The notes below the pieces were generated by a model, which searched no databases, was not told the DNA's origin, and saw only the letters and a program-made list of their open reading frames with translations. From Clostridiales bacterium (GTDB lineage Bacteria > Bacillota > Clostridia > Peptostreptococcales > Anaerovoracaceae): a stretch of 64,000 nt of DNA. The stretch covers positions 186,001-250,000 of the forward strand of contig QXXF01000001.1 in NCBI GenBank assembly GCA_009911365.1, read 5' to 3'. Both the position numbers and the translations under genes were made by a program. How positions within the stretch are numbered: position 1 is the stretch's first letter; each line of letters begins with the position of its first letter. Of the stretch, positions 35,181-44,405 are shown in pieces.

Positions 35181-36002
35181 ATGCTCAAAGAAATGCTGGA
35201 CAATGTGCGTGAAAAAACGCCGCTCATCCACAACATCACCAATTATGTCACAGTAAACGACTGCGCCAATATTCTGCTGGCCTGTGGCGGTTCGCCCATC
35301 ATGGCCGATGACCCGGAAGACGCTGCGGAAATCACAGCCATCTGCGGCGGTCTGAACATTAATATCGGAACGCTGAATCAGCGGACCATCCCGGCCATGC
35401 TGGCAGCTGGAAAAAAATCCAACGAATATGGTCATCCCGTGCTGCTGGACCCTGTGGGTGCGGGAGCGTCCTCTCTGCGCACCCGAACTGCGTACCAGCT
35501 GATGGAGGAAGTAAAGCTTTCTGTGATCCGCGGAAACATTTCTGAAATCAAAACCTTGGCTCTGGGCAAAGGGACCACAAAGGGCGTGGACGCAGACGTA
35601 GTGGACACGGTAAGTGAAGAAACTCTTGACCAGACCGTAGATTTTGCGAAAAAATTCGCTACCAAAACAAAGGCCATCATTGCGATCACCGGAGCTATCG
35701 ATATTGTGGCGGACCCCCAAGTGGCTTTTGCCGTGGGCAACGGTCATTCTATGATGAGCAAAATCACTGGGTCTGGGTGCATGCTGTCCGCCATGATGAC
35801 CGCCTATCTGACAGCCAACCCAGAAGATCCGCTGAAAGCTTGCCTCGCGGCGACATGCGCCATGGGGCTTTGTGGAGAAAAAGCCTTTGATCGGCTGACC
35901 GCTGATGAGGGGAACGCCACCTTCCGCAATTATTTGATCGATGAAATCTACCATCTTGATGGTGAAGCACTAGAAAGAGGTGCTAAATATGAACTGCGAT
36001 AA
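35181..36002 (+). CDS. thiM: Hydroxyethylthiazole kinase ThiM
   Basis: Phosphorylates the thiazole moiety (salvage) for thiamine synthesis. The 273 residues show the ribokinase-like fold with ThiM motifs: LIHNITNYVTVNDCANILLACGG at the start (written in part), VLLDPVGAGAS, and the anion hole region TGSGCMLSAMM. The ATG follows AAAGGAGAAAAGTC. Its 3' end overlaps the thiED start by 14 bases. No de novo thiazole genes (thiG, thiH, thiF) are present here, so thiazole may be salvaged or made elsewhere. Confidence 0.96.
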   Translation: MLKEMLDNVREKTPLIHNITNYVTVNDCANILLACGGSPIMADDPEDAAEITAICGGLNINIGTLNQRTIPAMLAAGKKSNEYGHPVLLDPVGAGASSLRTRTAYQLMEEVKLSVIRGNISEIKTLALGKGTTKGVDADVVDTVSEETLDQTVDFAKKFATKTKAIIAITGAIDIVADPQVAFAVGNGHSMMSKITGSGCMLSAMMTAYLTANPEDPLKACLAATCAMGLCGEKAFDRLTADEGNATFRNYLIDEIYHLDGEALERGAKYELR

Positions 36003-37404
36003 AACACTGATGCGCCTGTATGCTGTAACGGATCGGGCATGGACTGGCGAGCAAACCTTGTACCAACAGGTGGAAGCCGCGCTCCAAGGCGGTGCCACTT
36101 GCCTCCAGCTACGGGAAAAAGAAATGTCTGACGAGGCCTTTCTGGCGGAAGCTCTTGAAATGAAGGAGCTGTGTCACCGCTATCATGTGCCTTTGATCAT
36201 TAATGACAACGTGGAAGTGGCTATAAAATCCGGTGCGGATGGAATTCATGTGGGTCAGCATGACACGCAGGCTGCCCAGGTACGACAGCAGATCGGGCCT
36301 GATATGATCCTGGGGGTTTCCGCACAGACCGTGGAGCAGGCTCTTTTGGCGGAAAAAAACGGAGCGGACTATCTGGGAGTGGGTGCTGTTTTTGACACTT
36401 CCACAAAAAAAGACGCTGACGCAGTGTCCCACGAAACAGTTAAGGCCATCAGCCGAGCCGTGTCCATTCCTATTTGTGCCATCGGCGGCATCAGCAAAGA
36501 CAATATCCTAGAGCTTTCCGGCACAGGCATTGATGGCGTGGCGCTGGTTTCCGCGATTTTCGCCAGCAAAGATATCAAAACCGAATGCCAGTCCCTGCGG
36601 ACTTTATCCGAAAAAATGGCAAGCATGAAGAAGGTTCTGACCATTGCTGGCTCAGATTCCAGCGGCGGTGCGGGCATTCAAGCGGACATTAAAACCATCA
36701 CTGCCCACGGCATGTACGCCATGAGCGTCATCACCGCCCTGACCGCACAGAACACCACTGGCGTATACGGCGTCTTGGACACGCCGCCTGAATTCGTGGC
36801 CCAACAATTGGACTGCGTTTTCAGCGACATTGTGCCGGACGCTGTGAAAATCGGCATGGTATCCAGCGGCCCGATCATCCATGCCATCGCTGACAAGCTG
36901 CGGGAACACGGGGCCCAAAATATTGTGGTGGATCCAGTGATGGTTTCCACCAGCGGAAGCCGCCTGCTGTCAGAAGAAGCCCTGGATGCGCTTACCACCC
37001 GGCTGCTGCCTTTAGGCACCGTGATCACGCCCAATGTTCCGGAAGCGGAAGTCCTCTGCGGCTTTGGCGTCCAAAGCAAGGACGATATGCTCAGGGCTGC
37101 TCGGACCATCGCTGACAGACTAGACTGCGCTGTCTTAGTCAAAGGTGGTCATCTGCAAGGCGACGCAGCGGATGTTCTTTATGAAAAGGGCCAGGCCTTT
37201 TGGTTCCAGCAGTCTCGGATTGACAATCCCAACAGTCATGGCACTGGCTGCACCCTTTCCTCTGCCATTGCCTGCAATCTTGCGGAAGGCCAGACGCTGC
37301 ACAAAAGCATCCATCGAGCGAAAGTCTACCTGACCGGTGTGCTCCAGGCAGGTCTTGATCTGGGGAAAGGCTCCGGTCCGCTGAACCATATGTACCAATT
37401 GTAA
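35989..37404 (+). CDS. thiED: ThiE-ThiD fusion: thiamine phosphate synthase / HMP(-P) kinase
   Basis: Residues 1 to about 208 are thiamine-phosphate synthase (LYAVTDRAW, LQLREKEMSDEAF, GADGIHVGQHD, GVGAVFDTSTK, IGGISKDN). Residues about 214-471 are HMP/HMP-phosphate kinase (VLTIAGSDSSGGAGIQADIK, VDPVMVSTSG, NSHGTGCTLSSAI). The fusion therefore makes HMP-PP and joins it to the thiazole phosphate. I chose the ATG at 35989 with AAAGAGG upstream; a GTG three codons earlier overlaps that site. Together with ThiC and ThiM this completes thiamine phosphate assembly except thiazole synthesis. Confidence 0.95.
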   Translation: MNCDKTLMRLYAVTDRAWTGEQTLYQQVEAALQGGATCLQLREKEMSDEAFLAEALEMKELCHRYHVPLIINDNVEVAIKSGADGIHVGQHDTQAAQVRQQIGPDMILGVSAQTVEQALLAEKNGADYLGVGAVFDTSTKKDADAVSHETVKAISRAVSIPICAIGGISKDNILELSGTGIDGVALVSAIFASKDIKTECQSLRTLSEKMASMKKVLTIAGSDSSGGAGIQADIKTITAHGMYAMSVITALTAQNTTGVYGVLDTPPEFVAQQLDCVFSDIVPDAVKIGMVSSGPIIHAIADKLREHGAQNIVVDPVMVSTSGSRLLSEEALDALTTRLLPLGTVITPNVPEAEVLCGFGVQSKDDMLRAARTIADRLDCAVLVKGGHLQGDAADVLYEKGQAFWFQQSRIDNPNSHGTGCTLSSAIACNLAEGQTLHKSIHRAKVYLTGVLQAGLDLGKGSGPLNHMYQL

Positions 37405-37461
37405 GGCGGCGGATCAATGCGGGAAAGGGTTTAGTGTCAAAATTACTCCTCTGAAAAAAGC

Positions 37462-37506
37462 AAAGTGTGTATAAATCAAATAAAAACTTCAATTTATACA
37501 CACTTT
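37462..37506. repeat. Palindromic intergenic repeat, copy 2
   Basis: Perfect 15-bp arms (AAAGTGTGTATAAAT at 37462-37476, complement at 37492-37506), loop of 15 bases. It lies between the convergent thiED and radA genes, with T-rich tracts on the exit side in both directions (CTATTTTTAT on plus, GCTTTTTTC on minus), so it can serve as a two-way terminator. It shares its arm with copies at 8939 and 60766. Confidence 0.8.
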
Positions 37507-37591
37507 CTATTTTTATCCATCCTCCAGATATGCTCGTCTCACTTTTACGCCATTATAGGGCCCATCATTTTCCGAATCTCCTTTCCTTTCT

Positions 37592-38998
37592 CTAAAACTC
37601 GCCAATGGCATCGGTGATGTGCCGGACCCCCATCAGCCGGATACCTTTCAAGCTTAATTCTTTCAACTTTTCTGCGTTTTTTTCAGGCAGAATGACCCGC
37701 TCGAACCCCATCCTCGCAGCTTCCCGAACGATCTTTTCGCTATTTTGCACAGAACGTAGATCCCCAGTAAGGCCGATTTCTCCCAGTGCCAGCGTCCTCC
37801 CGGAGCAAGGCTGACCTTTGCAAGTGGAATAAATGGCAAGGGCCACCGCCAAGTCCACAGAAGTTCCCTCTGGCTTTAGACCACCTACGATGTTCACGTA
37901 AATATCCTGATTGATCAGAGAAAGGCCGGCTTTCCGCTCTAAGACCGCCAGGATCATATTGAGCCGGGAAAGCTCCACGCCAATGGCCGACCGCCGGGCA
38001 AACCCCACGCTGGTAGGCGCTGCCAGAGCCTGTACTTCTAGGAGCAGCGGCCTAGTCCCCTCGTAAACAGCAGCGGCCATTGAACCTTCTGCCCCATCCT
38101 CCATGCCCTCCAGAAAGCTCTTGGACAAATTTTCAATCTCAATCAAGCCTTCCTCTGCCATTTCAAAGGCGCCGATCTCGCTGGTGGTGCCAAATCGGTT
38201 TTTGAAAGCCCGCAAGATCCGCAGTTCTTGATTTCGTTCCCCTGTAAAATGCAGCACGCAGTCCACCAGATGTTCCACGATCTTCGGCCCTGCCAGTTCA
38301 CCGCTCTTTGTCACATGGGCCACAATGAAAATGGGAATGTTATACGTTTTTCCCACCCGCATCAATTCGTTGCCGCAGGCCCGTACTTGAGAAACGCTGC
38401 CTGGCGCAGATTCCAGATCACTGGTGTACATGGTCTGGATGGAGTCGATGATCACGAATTTTGGTTTCAACTCTTCGGCAATGGCTGAAATATTTTCCAT
38501 GTTTGTTTCTGATAAAATAAACATGTCATCTGTCAATTCACGGCAGACTCGATCTGCCCGCATCTTAATCTGGTCCTCTGATTCTTCGCCGGAAACATAG
38601 AGGACCCTGCCATACTGCTTGGCGATATTAGAGGCGGCCTGTATGATGATCGTGGATTTTCCAATACCCGGCTCCCCGGAAATCAGAGTCAAAGAGCCCT
38701 TTACCATGCCGCCGCCCAGGACCCGGTTCAGCTCACCGATGCCCGTATCCATGCGAGTATAATTTCCTGACTTCACTTCTGTCAGCCTGGAGGGCCGGTT
38801 CCGCTCCTTGCCGCCGCCTCCAGAAGCAGGCGCCGCTGCGTTGCCGCTCCGTCTACGTTTATCATCCGCCGCCGCTGCGGGCAGGACCTTTTCCTCTACC
38901 ATACTGTTCCATGCGCCGCAGATGCACTGCCCCTGCCACTTTGCGCTCTCATAACCGCACTCCTGGCACACAAATACTGTTTTTGCCTTTTTCGCCAT
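37592..38998 (-). CDS. radA: DNA repair protein RadA
   Basis: RecA-like branch-migration helicase in homologous recombination and repair. The 468 residues contain the N-terminal zinc finger (CQECGY and CICGAW, four Cys), Walker A GEPGIGKST, the RadA-specific KNRFG motif (RAFKNRFGTTSEIGAF) and a C-terminal Lon-protease-like domain (GGLKPEGTSVDLAVALAI). A GGGGG-type site precedes the ATG. A basic, glycine-rich stretch follows the zinc finger. It is monocistronic in view and intact. Confidence 0.96.
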   Translation of the reverse strand: MAKKAKTVFVCQECGYESAKWQGQCICGAWNSMVEEKVLPAAAADDKRRRSGNAAAPASGGGGKERNRPSRLTEVKSGNYTRMDTGIGELNRVLGGGMVKGSLTLISGEPGIGKSTIIIQAASNIAKQYGRVLYVSGEESEDQIKMRADRVCRELTDDMFILSETNMENISAIAEELKPKFVIIDSIQTMYTSDLESAPGSVSQVRACGNELMRVGKTYNIPIFIVAHVTKSGELAGPKIVEHLVDCVLHFTGERNQELRILRAFKNRFGTTSEIGAFEMAEEGLIEIENLSKSFLEGMEDGAEGSMAAAVYEGTRPLLLEVQALAAPTSVGFARRSAIGVELSRLNMILAVLERKAGLSLINQDIYVNIVGGLKPEGTSVDLAVALAIYSTCKGQPCSGRTLALGEIGLTGDLRSVQNSEKIVREAARMGFERVILPEKNAEKLKELSLKGIRLMGVRHITDAIGEF

Positions 38999-39075
38999 CT
39001 TACTGGCCCCCTTTTTCTTTGATCCATTGCTTCATTGTATCATAAATCCTCTGCTTTTCCTTACCCAGTTGATTT

Positions 39076-39690
39076 CTACCGTTTATTGATATCTGGTAAA
39101 GCCACGATTTGATCGCACACTTTTTCCGCCAACGCCATGTTATGAGTGACGACCACTAGCCCCAGCTGCCGCTCTTTCGCAATCCGCAGAACCAGCTTCC
39201 AAATCTGCGCCTGGGTGATCACGTCCAGCATGGTGCTGATTTCATCACAAACCAAAAATTTAGTAGCCGGCCCCAGGACTCTAGCAATGCAGAATCGCTG
39301 CAGTTCGCCGCCTGATAACTCGCTGGGCCAGCGTTTCAGCCATTCATCCTCAATGCCCATGGCCGCCAGCAAATCCTCATCCGGCGACCAGCACTCGGTC
39401 AAGGTTTTTTTCAGCTTCCACCTGGGATTGACTGCCTGCTCCGGGTGCTGTCCGATCATCTGCGCCGGGCAATATTCTTTTTTTGGCAACGGCTTTCCAT
39501 CCAGCAGAATCTGACCTTCCGCAGGTTCCAAATATCCGGCCAAAAGCTTTGCCAGCGTGCTCTTTCCGCATCCCGACGGACCCACCAGCGCAATTCGCTG
39601 TCCGGATTCCAGGACAAAATCCACGTCCTTTAAAATCCAGGGCGTGACCCCTTGGTACCGAAATCCTACTTGCTTTGCTTCAAGTCGCAT
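39076..39690 (-). CDS. Nickel/peptide ABC transporter ATP-binding protein (second ATPase)
   Basis: The 204-residue ATPase has Walker A GPSGCGKST, signature LSGGELQRFCIARVL and Walker B FLVCDEISTMLD, followed by VVVTHNMALAEKVCD. It is short for an OppF/NikE-type subunit (normally about 260 or more) and lacks the C-terminal oligopeptide-transporter zinc-ribbon-like tail. Its start overlaps the first ATPase gene by 11 bases. It is the last gene of the five-gene transporter operon in the order binding protein, two permeases, two ATPases. Confidence 0.88.
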   Translation of the reverse strand: MRLEAKQVGFRYQGVTPWILKDVDFVLESGQRIALVGPSGCGKSTLAKLLAGYLEPAEGQILLDGKPLPKKEYCPAQMIGQHPEQAVNPRWKLKKTLTECWSPDEDLLAAMGIEDEWLKRWPSELSGGELQRFCIARVLGPATKFLVCDEISTMLDVITQAQIWKLVLRIAKERQLGLVVVTHNMALAEKVCDQIVALPDINKR

Positions 39691-40612
39691 GTGCGCACCT
39701 CACCTTTCCGCCTCTCAAATCCCGCATTGGGACATCTTGGCCGCACGCTTCTGTCCTCTGCGGACACCGATCGGCAAACAGACACCCCTCCGGCAAGTTT
39801 CCCGCATAAGGCTGCGTCCCGCCGATGGGTCTAAAATCGTTTTGGGGCAGCGCATCCAGAAAAGCTTTGCTATAAGGGTGCCTAAGCGCGTCTTTCCCCT
39901 GCTGGAAGTCCCGGGCAGCGCATACTTCCACCGTGGTCCCCGCATAAAACACCGCAATGCGATCCGCCACACCCAGAGCCAGGTCAATGTCGTGAGTAAT
40001 CAGCAGCACGCCGCCGCCTTCATCTGCGAATTCCCGAAAATGGGTCAGCGTCTCCATAGCCATGGTTAGATCCAGCCCAGGCGTCGGCTCGTCCGCCACA
40101 ATCAGCTCTGGCTCCTGCATGACTGCCGTAGAAATCAGCACTCTCCGGGCCATTCCCCCGGAAAGCTGAAAGGGATAAAGATCCGCTGTCTTTTCATCCA
40201 GCCCATACCGTTTGAAGACTCGTCGCATCTGTTCATCCGTCCCTTTGACACCTTTAGCCTGCGCTCCGACCTTCATCAAAGGATCCAGAAAATCCACGGA
40301 CTGGGGAATGAAGGCAATTTCATGGCCCCGCAGTTTTTTCCGCAACTTCTCCGTCAGTGTCTTCCCTTTATACTTCATGGTCCCAGAAATATTCGCATTT
40401 CCTGGCAGGATACCTAGCACAGAGTGGGCCAGCAGACTTTTTCCTGAACCGCTGGACCCTACTACCGCCAAGATCTCACCAGGAAAAACCTCTATGTCCA
40501 AGAAATGAATCACTTCTAGATCCACTTTATTCCAGCCTCTGTCATATCTATTGAAGGAAATCGTCAGGCCTTCCACCTCCAGTAAGGGCTGTCCTTTTTT
40601 ATCATTAGCCAT
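39680..40612 (-). CDS. Nickel/peptide ABC transporter ATP-binding protein (first ATPase)
   Basis: The 310 residues carry Walker A GSSGSGKS, signature LSGGMARRVLI, Walker B LIVADEPTPGLD and H-loop LITHDIDLAL, and end with the oligopeptide/nickel-type C-terminal motif with cysteines (GCLFADRCPQRTEACGQDVP). That tail places it in the DppD/NikD branch. GGAGG lies eight bases before the ATG. It pairs with the shorter ATPase encoded immediately after it. Confidence 0.9.
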   Translation of the reverse strand: MANDKKGQPLLEVEGLTISFNRYDRGWNKVDLEVIHFLDIEVFPGEILAVVGSSGSGKSLLAHSVLGILPGNANISGTMKYKGKTLTEKLRKKLRGHEIAFIPQSVDFLDPLMKVGAQAKGVKGTDEQMRRVFKRYGLDEKTADLYPFQLSGGMARRVLISTAVMQEPELIVADEPTPGLDLTMAMETLTHFREFADEGGGVLLITHDIDLALGVADRIAVFYAGTTVEVCAARDFQQGKDALRHPYSKAFLDALPQNDFRPIGGTQPYAGNLPEGCLFADRCPQRTEACGQDVPMRDLRGGKVRCAHAT

Positions 40613-40624
40613 CGCGGCTGCCTC

Positions 40625-41536
40625 CTATTCATTTCCGCTGCCTGGATTTAGCAGCATTTTCAATTTATCACCGATCAGATCGAACAGCATGACCGCGATC
40701 AAAAGCATCAGCCCTGGAAACAGGCAGAGCCACCATTTTCCTGTTACAATATGCTCCATGGCTTCTGACAAAATCCCGCCAATGGCTGGAACGCCTGCCG
40801 GAAACCCGAACCCGAGAAAGGTCAGGGCCGCTTCATGCATGATCGCATGAGGAAACAGCAACACCAGGCCGACCAAATAAACAGGCAGCACATGAGGCAC
40901 GATATGCTCTTTTGCCACTTGGAAAGGCGACCGCCCCATTTTATAAGCCGCCTTTACGTATTGCGCATTTTTCACTTGCAGCGCTTCAGCCCGCACCAGC
41001 CTTGTCAGCTCCGGCCAATGGGTCACTGCCACTGCTACGGAAACGCCCAGACCGCCGCCACCCATCATGTAAGAAATCAACAGCAGCAGCACGATATGCG
41101 GCAGCCCCATGCAACAGTCCACGCACCAGTTGATCACCCGGTCCGTTTTCCCACCCGCAGCCGCAGACAAAATGCCGAAAATCAAGGCAATGATCGAGCT
41201 TACGGCAGAAGCGGCCAGGCCGATGAGGATGCTGTTGGAAAGGCCCTTTACGCTGCGCCAAAACATGTCCCTGCCCATGAAATCCGTACCAAAAGGATGC
41301 GCCAATGAGGGCAGCAAGAATTTGTTTTCATAGTTCACGCCATAAAGCTCTGGCTCCATGAAAAGTCCAGCGATCATCACTGCCAATAAATACCCGCCTG
41401 CCAGGGAAACATAGAGGATCAATTTTTTCTTCGTGTTCATCCTTGGCCCAAGGGTTCTCGGTTCCTTCATCAGATCAGAGCCCGTCGCCGCGCCGCGCTC
41501 CTTAACAGCACTAGCCTGTTCACGCACGGTATCCAC
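40625..41536 (-). CDS. Nickel/peptide ABC transporter permease (DppC/NikC-like)
   Basis: The 303 residues contain about six hydrophobic segments and the inner-membrane permease signature around HVLPVYLVGLVLLFPHAIMHEA with FLGFGFPAGVPAIGGIL, typical of the C-type permease. A long polar N-terminus of about 35 residues precedes the first segment, so a start further downstream (for example at MNTKKK) is possible. The annotated GTG overlaps the previous gene by 17 bases. Function is import of nickel complexes or small peptides together with its operon partners. Confidence 0.88.
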   Translation of the reverse strand: MDTVREQASAVKERGAATGSDLMKEPRTLGPRMNTKKKLILYVSLAGGYLLAVMIAGLFMEPELYGVNYENKFLLPSLAHPFGTDFMGRDMFWRSVKGLSNSILIGLAASAVSSIIALIFGILSAAAGGKTDRVINWCVDCCMGLPHIVLLLLISYMMGGGGLGVSVAVAVTHWPELTRLVRAEALQVKNAQYVKAAYKMGRSPFQVAKEHIVPHVLPVYLVGLVLLFPHAIMHEAALTFLGFGFPAGVPAIGGILSEAMEHIVTGKWWLCLFPGLMLLIAVMLFDLIGDKLKMLLNPGSGNE

Positions 41537-42503
41537 CTTCTTTCAGACGAGGATCCACAATGCTGTACAAAACGTTAGCAATGAAATTTCCCGCAAAAAC
41601 AAAAATTGCACTGAATATGGCAATGCCGATCAGCAGAGGCGCGTCCGCATTCAAGGCCGCTGCCGTGATGGCACTACCTAATCCTGGATAGGAAAAGACC
41701 GTTTCCGCCAAGGCGATGCCGCCAAACAGTTCGCTGAAGGACGCAAACTGCAGGGTAATCGCAGGTAAGGAAACATTTCGCAGCCCATGGCGCAGGATCA
41801 GCTGTTTCATGGACTCGCCCCTTGCCTTCGCAAACAGGAAGTAATCGCTGTTCATGATCTCGATCAGCTTTTGCCGCGTATACAGAGCAATCTTGCCAAT
41901 GCCCAAAATGCTCAGGGTGATGGCAGGCAAAGCCAAATGATAGAGCCTGTCCCAGATGGTGACATCTGCCTCCAGTTTGTCCATGGGCGCAGCCTGGCCC
42001 AGAGGAAACCACCCTAAAAGCACGGAAAACACTGTCAGCATCAAAAGTCCGAACCAAAACACTGGCGCTGACTGCAACACGAGACAAAAGGCTTTTAAAC
42101 ATTTATCCCAAACACTTCCTTTATATATGGCCGCAAAAATGCCTGCTATGAATCCCAGGACCCCGGAAAGCACCCATGCGGCCAGGATCAGCGCCAGCGA
42201 ATACCAAAACCGAGAGAAAATCACCTTGCCCACAGGCAGGTTGTAGGTAATGGACGTGCCCAGGTCTCCATGGAGCGTATTGCCCGCCCATGTGAGGAAC
42301 CTGGTCACAGGTGGTTCATCCAATCCCCAATGCTCTGCAATCTGAGCCTTTGCCGCTGGGGACAACGTGGATTCCGCACCCACATAAGCAGTCAGTGGAT
42401 CCACGGGAGACGCTGCCACGAGGATAAAGGACAGCACACTGACCGCTGCCACTAACAACAGCATCCGCAGTGCGGCGGAACCGATATATTTCACCCTGTT
42501 CAT
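41520..42503 (-). CDS. Nickel/peptide ABC transporter permease (DppB/NikB-like)
   Basis: The 327 residues have an N-terminal membrane segment, an extracytoplasmic loop with HWGLDEPPVTRFLTWAGNTLHGDLG (the B-type permease pattern, quoted in part), then five further segments with LRHGLRNVSLPAITLQ and the EAA-type loop ETVFSYPGLGSAI. GGAGG lies upstream of the ATG. It is encoded 33 bases after the binding-protein gene and overlaps the second permease gene. Confidence 0.9.
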   Translation of the reverse strand: MNRVKYIGSAALRMLLLVAAVSVLSFILVAASPVDPLTAYVGAESTLSPAAKAQIAEHWGLDEPPVTRFLTWAGNTLHGDLGTSITYNLPVGKVIFSRFWYSLALILAAWVLSGVLGFIAGIFAAIYKGSVWDKCLKAFCLVLQSAPVFWFGLLMLTVFSVLLGWFPLGQAAPMDKLEADVTIWDRLYHLALPAITLSILGIGKIALYTRQKLIEIMNSDYFLFAKARGESMKQLILRHGLRNVSLPAITLQFASFSELFGGIALAETVFSYPGLGSAITAAALNADAPLLIGIAIFSAIFVFAGNFIANVLYSIVDPRLKEGGYRA

Positions 42504-42536
42504 AGGGACCTCCTCCTACATACATACGCTTAAAGT

Positions 42537-44150
42537 TTACTGAAACGTCCAATCTTTCATGTTGCACAGCACTGGTGCGCCATGGCCGTGAGGATGCGGG
42601 ATCTGGGTGTCCAAGGAAATGTCCAGGTCATTGCTGATAAAATAGCTGTGCTCAATGTTGACCAAATACAAATACGCATGATCGTCCGCTGTCACTTCCT
42701 GGACCTTTTTCCACGCTGCCACAGCGTCTTCGTGATCGCCTGCGTTCATGGCCTTTTCTATCAGCTTGTCCGCCGCTTTGTTAAAATAGCGGACCGTGTT
42801 GTCTGTTCCAGTACCCTTAAAAGCTTTGGAATAAAACAGATTTCTCAGTACAATGGGGTCATACTGTCCCCATCCCCATACGACTCCTACGGAAGCCGCT
42901 GTCTGGAATAGCTCGTCCCAAGTCCTCTGTTCCACGTTAATTTGGATTCCCATCTGTTTGGCTTCTTCCCCAAAGGCTGCGGCCAGCTGATATCTGGCAG
43001 TGTCGCCAGTTGGCGCACAGACGGTGAACTGGCATTTCTTTCCGCCCTTTTCATAAATGCCGTCTTGGCCTCTTGTCCAGCCCGCACGCTCCAACAGTGA
43101 CGATGCCTCTTGTTTCCTGTTGTCCTTAAACTCCGCAGCGTTGCCCCACTCCAGGTTGCCTGTGAAGCCCTTTGCCGGTTTTCCGATGCCGCTTAGGGCG
43201 TGATCAATGATTTTCTGGCGGTCGATTCCTATATCCATTGCTTGCCGCACGGCTTTATCCGCAGTAATGTCGTTTCCCACTGTGACCTTCTGTCCATCTG
43301 CTGTGGTATAGGAAGTTTCGGCTGTCACCGGCAGACTGATCTGGCGAACATCCATGGTTTCCAGCTTTTCGATACGCATGCCCTCTACCGCTTCCTCGAC
43401 ATAGTTAGGTTCCACCATGACCACGTCCAGCTGCCCGGACTTTGCGTTCGCAATGGCCGTGTCCTCCGCCATATTGAGGATCGTCACCTGAGAAAGGGCT
43501 GGCGCACCTTCATAATACTTGCTGTTGGCAGTGACAATGATCTTTTGCTCCGTATCATATTGCGCCACTTTCCATGGACCCGTGCCCACTGGTTTCGTAT
43601 CAAAAGCTTCGCTGTCGTAACCATCGCTCGGAACAATGCCTAGACGAGCGGTCTGATCCAAAAATGAAGAGTAAGGCTCTGACAGCTGGAAGATCACCGT
43701 ATCATCTCCCTCCGCAGTCACGGATTCCAGTCTGCTCAAGTCCACAGCGGTATTGTCCGCTTGGTTGTTCTTCACGGTTTCATAAGTAAATGCGACATCC
43801 TCTGCAGTAAACTCTGAGCCATCATGAAATTTCACGCCTTTTCGTAGGTGAAACGTATAGGTCCTGGCATCCTTGCTAACACTCCAATCCTTTGCCAGAT
43901 CTCCCGCATATTTGGACTGAGGGCTGACCCTGGTCAAGGCATTGTTTGTGAAAGGATACCCGTAGGACATGGCTCCTTTCACCGGGTCCAGGCTCCCTTC
44001 AAAAATAGTTCCCCCAACGTACACGGAAATATCACTGCCTCCCTTGTCCTGGGAAGGTTCTCCGCTGCCTCTGTTCCCGCAGCCTGCCAGCGTTCCTATG
44101 ATCAATGCCAGTACCATCAGCATGGCGATCCGCATGTTTAATGATTTCAT
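42537..44150 (-). CDS. ABC transporter substrate-binding lipoprotein (nickel/peptide family SBP_bac_5)
   Basis: Extracellular lipid-anchored receptor of the transporter. The 537 residues start with a lipoprotein signal peptide (MKSLNMRIAMLMVLALIIGT) and a lipobox LAGC, then the family 5 fold (FHLRKGVKFHDGSEFTAEDV, VGTGPWKVAQYD). I chose the ATG at 44150, with GGAGAGG upstream, over an earlier in-frame codon. Near the C-terminus lies a His-rich HPHGHG motif, which I associate with nickel-type members of this family and which could help bind metal. Nickel versus peptide specificity is not settled by sequence. Confidence 0.88.
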   Translation of the reverse strand: MKSLNMRIAMLMVLALIIGTLAGCGNRGSGEPSQDKGGSDISVYVGGTIFEGSLDPVKGAMSYGYPFTNNALTRVSPQSKYAGDLAKDWSVSKDARTYTFHLRKGVKFHDGSEFTAEDVAFTYETVKNNQADNTAVDLSRLESVTAEGDDTVIFQLSEPYSSFLDQTARLGIVPSDGYDSEAFDTKPVGTGPWKVAQYDTEQKIIVTANSKYYEGAPALSQVTILNMAEDTAIANAKSGQLDVVMVEPNYVEEAVEGMRIEKLETMDVRQISLPVTAETSYTTADGQKVTVGNDITADKAVRQAMDIGIDRQKIIDHALSGIGKPAKGFTGNLEWGNAAEFKDNRKQEASSLLERAGWTRGQDGIYEKGGKKCQFTVCAPTGDTARYQLAAAFGEEAKQMGIQINVEQRTWDELFQTAASVGVVWGWGQYDPIVLRNLFYSKAFKGTGTDNTVRYFNKAADKLIEKAMNAGDHEDAVAAWKKVQEVTADDHAYLYLVNIEHSYFISNDLDISLDTQIPHPHGHGAPVLCNMKDWTFQ

Positions 44151-44405
44151 GTTTCCTCTCCTTCTTTTTGAGCAAAAAAACACCAAGCAACCGCTTTCCA
44201 TCTTCTTGATTTCAAAGCAGCCTTCTTGGCTCATATGTCAAAATATCGTTGAATTGTTTTCTCTCGTTTCATGCTCTCTTCTGAGAAGCGGGAACGCTTC
44301 CTGCGTTCATGAAAAAGATTATATCATGTCTGGCAAGTGATGTCAAATTTTTTAGAGGGCCCAGCTCTCGTACCGTCATTGGCGGCAAGTTCTCTCTTTC
44401 ATTGC

